Source: Chloroflexota bacterium (GTDB lineage: Bacteria > Chloroflexota > Dehalococcoidia > GIF9 > UBA5620). From it: DNA of 13,104 nucleotides. The notes beneath the pieces are model-generated. The model was given only the letters and a program-made list of their open reading frames with translations, did no database searches and was not told the origin of the DNA. Of the stretch, positions 1 through 5,959 are shown one piece after another; within the stretch, counting starts at the first letter, position 1; each line of letters opens with the position of its first letter. The stretch is taken from positions 1 through 13,104 of the forward strand of contig JAPLHH010000115.1 in assembly GCA_026389735.1 (NCBI GenBank). Reading direction: 5' to 3'. The translations under genes and the position numbers were made by a program.

Positions 1-80
1 GCATCATGCATGCCGTTAGTAAAATCAAAAACCAATGCTATGATGATAATAAAAATTATGAATAATAAGTTTAAATCCAC
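1..80 (-). CDS. PiT-family inorganic phosphate permease, N-terminal part (runs off the left edge)
   Basis: Only the first 26 codons are in the window. The start is GTG at 80, preceded by GAGGG at 88-92 with a 7-nt gap, which is a good ribosome binding site. The peptide has a very hydrophobic helix (about residues 4-18) followed by FDFTNGMHDA, the N-terminal signature of PiT permeases, which carry phosphate into the cell together with a cation. The gene lies downstream of a DUF47 gene on the same strand, the usual PiT partner, so both are probably one phosphate-uptake operon. The start overlaps the last 10 bases of the upstream PiT-like remnant, so translation may be coupled. The rest of the protein cannot be checked here. 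Confidence 0.75.
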   Translation of the reverse strand, partial: MDLNLLFIIFIIIIALVFDFTNGMHD

Positions 81-208
81 AATATAACCCTCAACGCTAA
101 TAGACGGGAAGAGACAACTGTTGCTATAGCGTTAGTGGCATCAGTCCAGCCATTTGCGAATTCGGCCGCCAGAACCAACAGCAGCACTATGGCTAAGGAT
201 ATACTCAT
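71..208 (-). pseudogene. Remnant of a second PiT phosphate permease (45 codons)
   Basis: An ORF too short for routine gene calling starts at ATG 208 and stops at TAA 71-73. It begins with a hydrophobic stretch (residues 3-15) and then contains FANGWTDATNAIATVVSSR, which matches the N-terminal PiT signature, after which it ends at residue 45. A full PiT permease is several hundred residues long, so this looks like the front end of a second permease whose remainder was lost. The neighbouring permease starting at 80 has its own copy of the signature, so a simple frameshift within one gene would not explain two copies. There is an in-frame stop just upstream of 208 and only a weak ribosome binding site. 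It could instead be an expressed small membrane peptide, but I consider decay likelier. Confidence 0.6.
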
Positions 209-258
209 ATCCAACTTATCACGTTAGATTGAATTGCGAGACAAGTTCGGCATGGGGG

Positions 259-888
259 TCAGGTATACTTCAGAGCCACGCCTTCTAGGGTGTTAGCCAC
301 ATCCTCACACCTGTCTATGGCGGTCTCTATATCCTCGTAAATCTCACGCCACTTGATGAGGTAAGCAAAATCCGTTGAGTTAACAAAAAGCTCCGCGATC
401 GCCGAGCGATAAACGCTGTCCCCCACGTTCTCCAGGCGATTAATCTCCACACATAGCTTAAGAAGCTTATTTCGGTCGATGCGGTCATGTATTTCAGACA
501 CCCCCTTCTCGACCTCAGCCACTGCCTGCACCAGAATATCGGTTAGCTCCTTGGCCTTACCAGTGGGACGCTCTACTTTGTAGAGTAACATAGAATCGGC
601 CGCTGAGTGGATGAAGTCAGCTATATCGTCTAGAGAATAAGCCAGCAGGGCAATATCCTCGCGATCGAATGGCGTCACAAAGGTACGGTGTAATTCGGCG
701 ACAATTTGGTGAGTGATGGCATCCCCCTCGTGCTCCAGGCTAGTTATTACTTCCACCCTTTCCTTAACATGCTCCCATGTTTGCACCATATCTCTTAGCT
801 TCTGAGCTATCTTAACTACATTCTGAGCGCTTTGCTCAAAAAGGACGAAAAACTTCTTTTCTCTGGGGATGAGGGATAACTTAAACAA
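259..888 (-). CDS. DUF47/PhoU-like phosphate transport regulator
   Basis: This 209-residue, mostly helical, charged cytoplasmic protein has the length and sequence character of the DUF47 (TIGR00153, PhoU-related) family. Recognisable parts are EHEGDAITHQI (about residues 53-63), then FVTPFDREDI (about 70-79) and a later SLDDIADFIH segment; acidic residues of this kind form metal-binding clusters in PhoU-type helical bundles. Members are usually encoded beside PiT permeases and are thought to modulate phosphate uptake, and here PiT sequence follows 50 bp downstream. The start is TTG at 888, supported by GGAGG at 896-900 with a 7-nt spacer; no better start is nearby. The stop is TGA at 259-261. 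The assignment to the family is firm; the exact regulatory role is inferred. Confidence 0.88.
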   Translation of the reverse strand: MFKLSLIPREKKFFVLFEQSAQNVVKIAQKLRDMVQTWEHVKERVEVITSLEHEGDAITHQIVAELHRTFVTPFDREDIALLAYSLDDIADFIHSAADSMLLYKVERPTGKAKELTDILVQAVAEVEKGVSEIHDRIDRNKLLKLCVEINRLENVGDSVYRSAIAELFVNSTDFAYLIKWREIYEDIETAIDRCEDVANTLEGVALKYT

Positions 889-1111
889 AGAGGTGCCTCC
901 ATTGCCAACAAAACGGAGAAACAGGAAAGGTAATAGGACCTAAACACAGGGGGAAGGGCGAGCTGACACTCTGGTTCTGATTAAGACGAGCAAACATGAC
1001 ACTCTGCCGCCATCATTTTAGATGAGACATAGGCAGCAGTCAAGCCCACAGCGGATTCCATTTTCGTGTGCGCAGATGTATAATCAAGCTGGTGTGTCGC
1101 AGGTGGAATAA

Positions 1112-1597
1112 GTGAACAACTCAGCCATACTTCAACTAAGGAGAAAGGCTAAGATGGACATCTACACAAGCAAGATGAGGCGAATTACCATTGCCGTGTT
1201 GACGATAGCAGTAGCCGCTTTAGTTGTGAGCTTGCAGCCTTTCTTTCTGGGACAACTGGACATCAACACGGCCAGGCTGGTGAGTTGTCCGATTGCCTTT
1301 ATTGTGCTGTGTTTTCTAATACTGCATTTCCTGCAAAACTGGCGACTGCTGTTGGCTCTGTTCAAAAACAAAAAATCGTACAGAATGAGCAGGCTGACGG
1401 TAACCCTGGCGATGATAGCGATTGGGATAACAGACATTGCCAGCGGCTGGCTTAGTGCTGTATCAGGTGAGGAACACTACATATTGTTCCCGATGTGGGT
1501 ATGGAGCTGGACATTCACGCTTCTCGTGGCCATTCACGTCTACCAGCGCCGGGGGGTGTTTCTGTCCTACTGGAGAAAGCTGAGTCAGAGGGCTTGA
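1112..1597 (+). CDS. Small four-helix membrane protein, DUF4405-like
   Basis: The product is a 161-residue integral membrane protein with four hydrophobic segments at about residues 25-47, 56-75, 95-114 and 124-143. The second helix ends in LHFLQNW (His72) and the fourth contains AIHVYQRRG (His142). A histidine followed by NW at a helix end recalls DUF4405 and cytochrome b561-like proteins, where such histidines can bind haem, but I cannot prove haem binding here. Two starts are plausible: GTG at 1112 with AGGTGG at 1101-1106, or ATG at 1154 with AAGGAG at 1138-1143; the second would remove 14 polar residues and give a 147-residue protein. It is a single gene with no clear operon partner, pointing away from the phosphate operon. 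Function unknown. Confidence 0.7.
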   Translation: MNNSAILQLRRKAKMDIYTSKMRRITIAVLTIAVAALVVSLQPFFLGQLDINTARLVSCPIAFIVLCFLILHFLQNWRLLLALFKNKKSYRMSRLTVTLAMIAIGITDIASGWLSAVSGEEHYILFPMWVWSWTFTLLVAIHVYQRRGVFLSYWRKLSQRA

Positions 1598-1739
1598 AGG
1601 GGAAGCTATGAAACTCGGAGCCACCCAATGACGGGTCGTAACACGACACAACGTGAAATTTTTGCCTGAATTATGATAACATGGGTAGTCATCGGTTATT
1701 CACCCGAATAAAACGCTAGAACCTCAAGTTAGTTACCCA

Positions 1740-3287
1740 TTGAGTAAGGAGCAAAAAATGAGGACAAAAGAGCAGTATATCCAAGGCCTGGCCAAGATGA
1801 AACGGAACATCTACGTCGACGGCGAGCTGATCGACCGCACAGACGAGCGCCAGATGGACTGCCTCAATACGATGGGCACCACGTTCGATGAAGCAGCCAA
1901 GCCGGAGAACCAAGACCTGTGCACCGCCATCTCTCATCTCACCGGTGAGAGGGTCAACCGATTTACCCACATCCATCAGAACACCGACGACCTGCACAGG
2001 AAGCAGGACATGACCCGCATGTACTGCCAGAAGGTGGGCGGTTGCATCCAGCGGTGCATGGGCATCGACGCCACCAACGCCACCTACAACGTGTCCTACG
2101 AAGCGGACAAGATGAACAACGGCGCCACCCAGTACCATGAGAACTTCAAGAAATGGCTCATCCGTTTCCAAACCGAGGACTTGGTGGGCTGCTGCGCTCA
2201 GACGGACGTCAAAGGCGATAGGATGCTGAGGCCTGCCGACCAGCCAAACCCTGATGCCTACGTACGGATCAAGGAGAGGCTTAGCGATGGCATCGTGGTC
2301 AGCGGCTGCAAGCTGCACATCTCCGAGGCCTCAGTGGCTGATGAGGTGCTGGTGGTGCCCACCCGGGCGTTGCGCCCTGAGGACAAGGACTACGCCGTCG
2401 CCTTCGCCATCCCGGGCGACTGGGAAGGACTGAAACAAGTGGTTACCATCCATAATCTCAGGCACAGGGAGCATTTCAAGCGCGGGTTCTTGCCAGGTGC
2501 CACAGATTCCTACATGTTTTTTGATAACTGTTTCGTGCCCTGGGAAAGAGTTTTCCTCGCTGGTGAATGGCAGCATGGCAGTGTGCTCGCCCTCCTCTTC
2601 GCCTTGTTCCACCGCCATTCCTATTCGGGCTGTAAGCCGGCCATCGGCGATATCCTCTTAGGGACTGCAGCCCTCGCCGCCGAGGTGAATAACATTCATA
2701 AGACGCCCCACGTTCGGGAGAAGCTAGCCGAGATCATCATGACCACCGAGTTGGGCTATGCTGCCGGATACACGGCTTCTGACCTTGGCAAGCCGGAGGT
2801 CTATATCCCAGGTGTAGGATTCGTTCCTTATGGCCCCGGCTCCTACATCCCTAATTCGATTTACTGCAACGTCGGCCGCTGCCTGACAGGCGAGGCGGTG
2901 TGGCGTGAAGCGGAGATACTCTGCGACATAGCTGGCGGCGTAGTAGCCACCTTCCCTCACGAAAAGGATTTCATGAACCCGGAGACCAGGGACCTGCTAC
3001 TGAAGTACACCAAGCGGAATGCAGACATGCCGGTGGAGGATCAGGCCCAGTTCTGGCGGTACTTGGGCGACGTCCTCTGCTCAGCTACCGGCGGCATATA
3101 CAATGTGGGCAGCTACCATGGTGGCGGCTCACCAATCATGGAGCAAATCGCCATAACTACCCAGTATGACATCGAATCCAGGAAGAAGCTAGTGAAGCAT
3201 ATCGCCGGCATGAGCGGTGGGGACCGCGAGGCCTTGAGCAAGCAAATGGCACGGCCGAGCAAAACACCCACCGGGGCAGTCAAGTAG
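1740..3287 (+). CDS. 4-hydroxybutyryl-CoA dehydratase / vinylacetyl-CoA isomerase family enzyme
   Basis: This is a flavin and [4Fe-4S] enzyme of the HpaB-like 4-hydroxybutyryl-CoA dehydratase family, which converts 4-hydroxybutyryl-CoA to crotonyl-CoA and isomerises vinylacetyl-CoA. The four cluster ligands known from the Clostridium aminobutyricum enzyme (Cys99, Cys103, His292, Cys299) are all present: CIQRC gives Cys102 and Cys106, and HRHSYSGCK gives His291 and Cys298, followed by Lys299 as in the known enzyme (numbering from TTG 1740). The likelier start is ATG at 1758: AAGGAG at 1746-1751 sits 6 nt before it, giving 509 residues; TTG 1740 has no good binding site. The gene stands alone; no acyl-CoA transferase or 4-hydroxybutyrate dehydrogenase gene is adjacent. 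The family contains divergent paralogs, so the true substrate could be another hydroxyacyl- or enoyl-CoA. Confidence 0.9.
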   Translation: MSKEQKMRTKEQYIQGLAKMKRNIYVDGELIDRTDERQMDCLNTMGTTFDEAAKPENQDLCTAISHLTGERVNRFTHIHQNTDDLHRKQDMTRMYCQKVGGCIQRCMGIDATNATYNVSYEADKMNNGATQYHENFKKWLIRFQTEDLVGCCAQTDVKGDRMLRPADQPNPDAYVRIKERLSDGIVVSGCKLHISEASVADEVLVVPTRALRPEDKDYAVAFAIPGDWEGLKQVVTIHNLRHREHFKRGFLPGATDSYMFFDNCFVPWERVFLAGEWQHGSVLALLFALFHRHSYSGCKPAIGDILLGTAALAAEVNNIHKTPHVREKLAEIIMTTELGYAAGYTASDLGKPEVYIPGVGFVPYGPGSYIPNSIYCNVGRCLTGEAVWREAEILCDIAGGVVATFPHEKDFMNPETRDLLLKYTKRNADMPVEDQAQFWRYLGDVLCSATGGIYNVGSYHGGGSPIMEQIAITTQYDIESRKKLVKHIAGMSGGDREALSKQMARPSKTPTGAVK

Positions 3288-3306
3288 CTAGTTTGCTGAT
3301 CAATCA

Positions 3307-3334
3307 GCCTCTCCCCGCTACAATGGGGAGAGGC
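3307..3334. terminator. Hairpin between convergent genes
   Basis: A perfect 10-bp stem (GCCTCTCCCC at 3307-3316, GGGGAGAGGC at 3325-3334) encloses an 8-nt loop in the 99-bp gap between the converging dehydratase and sirtuin genes. There is no clean T tract: the plus strand continues with GTGTCTTTC. The position suggests a shared, bidirectional terminator or transcript-end stabiliser; this is inference from location and structure. Confidence 0.6.
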
Positions 3335-3385
3335 GTGTCTTTCATGGCAAGGCAAAAAAGGAATACCCTGGCTTGTACGGTCAAT

Positions 3386-4246
3386 TCACTTGGACAGTCC
3401 TTTCACAGCCTCAACAATCTGGGGCAGAATTTCCGCGGTACGACCCTGAATCAGATAATCGGAAATTCCCTCTGCTGTCAGCGGTGTGGGTTCGGCATTG
3501 ATTTCGATTATCGTCGTGGCTGATTCATTTTTCACAAAATAGAGACCTGATTCCGCCTTCTGCTCTTCCTCAACCTGTCGCTGCCGGGCTATCCGAGGCA
3601 ACTGAGCAAAAGGATAAACAACTGCCGAAGTACCACATATCAGCATCAAGTCGCATTTCCAGGCTTCCTCAAGACTCTCGTGGGCAACATCTGAGGGTAT
3701 CGGCTCATTGAAGTGAACGACGTCACCTTTTATCGGGCTGCCACATTTATCGCACCGAGGCGGCAATTGCTCTTCTAGTGCAAGTCTTTTCAGGTCATAT
3801 TCGTCACGTTTAAATCTTGAGCCACAAGAAAGACATCTCAGTTTAAAAACGCAGCCATGATACTCCAGAACTCGCTTGTTGCCTGCCTTCTCATGCAGGC
3901 CATCAATATTCTGGGTGAGCACGGACTTCAGAATGCCCATTCCCTCCAGCTCGGCAAGGGCATAATGACCAGGATTCGGCTTGGTATTCTCAAGGTTGCC
4001 AAGCAAGGAGCGCCCACCTAGTATGTCTTCCCAATACTCTTTGGGGTCTCGCAAGAACTTGTGATACGTCTGATAAGCTCTTTTTTCCGCTTCAGGATCC
4101 TTGGTCCAAATGCCATTTGGCCCGCGGAAATCTCGTATGCCAGATTCGGTTGACATACCGGCGCCAGTCAAAGCAATAGCGTAATTGCTTCTCAACAGTC
4201 CCCTGGCAGCTCGCTCAATTAGAGATTCCATCCCCTCAGTATGCAC
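3386..4246 (-). CDS. NAD-dependent protein deacylase, sirtuin (Sir2/CobB family)
   Basis: The 286-residue protein carries the full sirtuin core: GAGMSTESGIRDFRG (residues 28-42) and TQNIDGLH (111-118) for NAD binding, the catalytic histidine in EYHG (His130), a zinc site of two CxxC pairs (Cys138/141 and Cys165/168), and the later NAD-site motifs GTSAVVYP (205-212) and EINAEPTPL (248-256). Sirtuins remove acyl groups from lysine using NAD. Two oddities: the usual FGE motif reads FNEP (179-182), and about 20-25 charged residues (roughly 221-245) are inserted between GTS and the INAE strand. The start is taken as GTG 4246, 9 nt after the stop of the upstream regulator gene; ATG 4231 is an alternative and neither has a clear binding site, so coupling is likely. 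No extra effector domain is present, so this is a deacylase rather than a defence SIR2. Confidence 0.93.
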   Translation of the reverse strand: MHTEGMESLIERAARGLLRSNYAIALTGAGMSTESGIRDFRGPNGIWTKDPEAEKRAYQTYHKFLRDPKEYWEDILGGRSLLGNLENTKPNPGHYALAELEGMGILKSVLTQNIDGLHEKAGNKRVLEYHGCVFKLRCLSCGSRFKRDEYDLKRLALEEQLPPRCDKCGSPIKGDVVHFNEPIPSDVAHESLEEAWKCDLMLICGTSAVVYPFAQLPRIARQRQVEEEQKAESGLYFVKNESATTIIEINAEPTPLTAEGISDYLIQGRTAEILPQIVEAVKGLSK

Positions 4247-4255
4247 ACGTTTCGG

Positions 4256-4579
4256 TTAGGGAATACTTATAGGCAGTCTCATTTGCTCTTTGTCGGGGTC
4301 AGCCTTTTTCCACGCCATTATCTGAAGTAATTCCCCCACCGCCACCCCGCCATGGCTAGGATGACGCAGGGACAGATTGGCGTTAATGTGATATTGATTT
4401 TTCCTGCCCACCCTTTTCCGAGAAATATAACCAGCCTCTTCCAGCTCAGCTATGATTTTGTGCGTCGTCCTCTCCGTTATGCCCACCGCTTGAGCAATCA
4501 CCCGGGCTGTACTCTTGGGATTGCGAGCAATATAGCCCAGAACCAAACCATGATTGGTGATGAAAGTCCACTTGGCCAT
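4256..4579 (-). CDS. Winged helix-turn-helix transcriptional regulator
   Basis: From ATG 4579 this encodes a 107-residue protein beginning MAKWTFITNHG, with a winged helix: a helix carrying STARVIAQAVGITERTTHK (helix-turn-helix), then IIAELEEAGYISRKRVGRKNQYHIN as recognition helix and wing, in a MarR/ArsR-like arrangement. A longer form from TTG 4609 is possible, but homologous small regulators of this type tend to begin at MAKW, and AGGGA lies 9 nt before ATG 4579. It is the first gene of a two-gene operon with the sirtuin (9-nt gap) and is divergent from the small gene at 4771, so it may control either its own operon or that gene. No ligand-binding domain is obvious; the C-terminal third is short and has no recognised motif. 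Confidence 0.85.
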   Translation of the reverse strand: MAKWTFITNHGLVLGYIARNPKSTARVIAQAVGITERTTHKIIAELEEAGYISRKRVGRKNQYHINANLSLRHPSHGGVAVGELLQIMAWKKADPDKEQMRLPISIP

Positions 4580-4770
4580 TTGACCGATTCCCTGTAAAGT
4601 CTTTGACAAAACTAGAGAGATTGTGCTAGCTTAAGTCAGGTTAGAAATGCATTAACCTTGTGATGAATGCAATTTCATCTATTAAATTTCATTACTCGCC
4701 AATCACCTTATTATAGCTAGAGAGCAGCTTTAAGGTCAAGGAGCGGCTAGCTAGGGAAAGGGGGTGCGCA

Positions 4771-5076
4771 ATGGCTGTGAGGACGAAAGAGGATGCTGCT
4801 AGAGTTCTATCTGACACAAGCGGAGATAAAAGCTTCTTTTGCCACGATGGCTGTGTTTCCAAGAACTTACACCAGTTGGCTGAGTGCTTAGTTCATATGA
4901 CTGAGGACTCCTATCGCCATCATGTGACGCCACTTAAGAATGACTTCAGCAACTGGGTCCGTGACGTGTTCGGCGATGATAAGCTGGCTAACGACTTGAC
5001 TCGCTGCGCTAACCGTGCTGAAGCAGTCAAAACCGTTAGAGACCGAATCGTCTGGCTCCAAAAGAAACTGAAATGA
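4771..5076 (+). CDS. Small DUF5752-like protein
   Basis: This is a soluble 101-residue protein. The stretch SFFCHDGCVSKNLHQLAECL, then HHVTPLKNDFSNWVRDVFGD and KLANDLTRC, resembles DUF5752-type proteins, which share a hydrophobic strand, an 'NL..LA..L' helix and an NDF..W..DV motif; their function is not known to me. The start ATG 4771 has AAGGGGG at 4758-4764 with a 6-nt gap. It is divergent from the winged-helix regulator, with about 190 bp between the two starts, so shared regulation is possible. Family membership is by memory of the motif and should be tested with a profile search. Confidence 0.7.
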   Translation: MAVRTKEDAARVLSDTSGDKSFFCHDGCVSKNLHQLAECLVHMTEDSYRHHVTPLKNDFSNWVRDVFGDDKLANDLTRCANRAEAVKTVRDRIVWLQKKLK

Positions 5077-5099
5077 AGAGAATGTTTAGCAACTAAAAC

Positions 5100-5165
5100 T
5101 GTCATTGCGAGCGAAGCGTGGCAATCTCTGGGATTGCTTCGGGGCTGAAGCCCCTCGCAATGACA
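5100..5165. repeat. Hairpin repeat, family A, copy 1
   Basis: A 66-bp intergenic element has 12-bp terminal inverted repeats (5100-5111 and 5154-5165, TGTCATTGCGAG and its complement). Inside are nested arms: GAAGC 5113-5117 with GCTTC 5136-5140, GCAATC 5121-5126 with GATTGC 5132-5137 (alternative pairing), and GGGGCT 5141-5146 with AGCCCC 5149-5154. It matches the copy at 7221-7287 almost exactly. Such dispersed palindromic units are common in environmental bacterial genomes and resemble REP or MITE sequences; no transposase is encoded. Confidence 0.9.
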
Positions 5166-5184
5166 AAGTCTCATAAAGAGTTGT

Positions 5185-5213
5185 TTGACAAAAGCGGATA
5201 GATAAGCTTAAAT
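5185..5213 (+). promoter_or_regulatory. Sigma70-type promoter candidate for the 5232 gene
   Basis: A perfect TTGACA (5185-5190), a 17-nt spacer and TTAAAT (5208-5213, 4 of 6 consensus) lie directly upstream of the ATG at 5232. The predicted transcript would have a leader of only about 10 nt and no ribosome binding site, so translation would be close to leaderless. Confidence 0.45.
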
Positions 5214-5231
5214 ATTTCGAATCAGTTTGAC

Positions 5232-5672
5232 ATGAAATCTGTATACTACGCAGGACTACAATCTCTAGCTTTAGCTTTAATCTTTATGCCTGAGCCCATT
5301 ACCACCGTCGTGGGCATTGGGCTGCTAAGCTATGCAAGAAACACAGGACGACAGAGACCTGCTAGTGTGCGCCGCCTGACAAATACTTTTGAAGACCATT
5401 ACAGCTACAAACTGAACATGGCACGCGGCACGACTATAACTTATCAGTTGTCTCCTAAAAGACATGGGCAAATGCCTAAGTCTTACCCGAGAATCGCCAA
5501 GTTGCAGGATAATCCTCAATTCCTGAAAGCCTTACGAGAAAGGACACAACGGCAATCCCAATTCACTAGGGCACCCTTCTCAAAACTAGAACCGGCAGGC
5601 TTAATGAGAGGGCCCAGATTAAGAGACCGCGCCGCACTGGCCACACCCAGACTTATGCCGACCTCCAAATAA
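5232..5672 (+). CDS. Uncharacterised basic protein with N-terminal hydrophobic segment
   Basis: The 146-residue product is not recognised. It has one hydrophobic stretch (about residues 6-34, including LALALIFMPEPITTVVGIGLL) that could be a membrane anchor, followed by a strongly basic, arginine- and proline-rich tail with no cysteine, so the C-terminal part may face the cytoplasm or bind nucleic acid or phospholipid. It starts at ATG 5232; there is no Shine-Dalgarno sequence but a promoter-like TTGACA/TTAAAT pair lies just upstream. It shares strand with both neighbours but spacers of 128 bp or more suggest its own transcript. Codon usage does not obviously differ from the neighbours. The length and open frame support a real gene, but non-coding chance is not excluded. 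Confidence 0.55.
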   Translation: MKSVYYAGLQSLALALIFMPEPITTVVGIGLLSYARNTGRQRPASVRRLTNTFEDHYSYKLNMARGTTITYQLSPKRHGQMPKSYPRIAKLQDNPQFLKALRERTQRQSQFTRAPFSKLEPAGLMRGPRLRDRAALATPRLMPTSK

Positions 5673-5801
5673 GCTCATTGATTCCCTAGTCTTCCCATTA
5701 ACAAGCTCCCTGTTGTATAATTTCAATCGCTGCCCGAGAGAACACCTGGAAGAGCCTTAAGCCGCAGTAAAATCAAAATATGAATTGTGCTTAGATAAAC
5801 C

Positions 5802-5939
5802 ATGTCGTCTAAAACTACTTCCCCAGACCTTAAAAGCCTGTTCCAACCTCATTCCATAGCCATAGTCGGCGCCTCACAGGATGAATCAAAATCAGGCGGA
5901 ATGTTCGTTTCCAGTCTACTGAAGGACGGCTACCCATAA
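5802..5939 (+). pseudogene. 5' fragment of the acyl-CoA synthetase alpha gene, ended by a frameshift
   Basis: ATG 5802 opens 45 codons containing LFQPHSIAIVGASQDESKSG and then GGMFVSSLLKDGYP, the first strand, glycine loop and helix of the CoA-binding Rossmann domain of NDP-forming acyl-CoA synthetases. A TAA at 5937-5939 then ends the frame. The following sequence continues the same protein in another frame: PINRKESEI read from 5933, directly into the large ORF at 5960. Family members normally have about five or six more residues between GYP and the YP(V/I)NPK segment, so a deletion of about 16 bp is inferred. A promoter-like TATAAT lies at 5716-5721, without a convincing -35 box. Confidence 0.8.
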
Positions 5940-5959
5940 ACCGCAAGGAATCCGAAATC

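Noticed and set aside
1716..2318. Long minus-strand open frame opposite the dehydratase gene
   Set aside because: It lies fully antisense to a strongly supported enzyme gene and its translation has no recognisable motif; it mirrors the codon bias of the real gene.
3386..4246. SIR2 gene as part of an antiphage system
   Set aside because: It is a compact sirtuin with the catalytic histidine and the two CxxC zinc pairs, paired with a small transcription regulator. There is no fused sensor domain, Argonaute, ATPase or nuclease neighbour, so a protein deacylase is the better reading.
4604..4632. Promoter from the perfect TTGACA at 4604-4609
   Set aside because: The position 17 nt downstream reads TAGCTT, a poor -10 box, and the next plus-strand start is about 140 nt further on; the hexamer alone is weak evidence.
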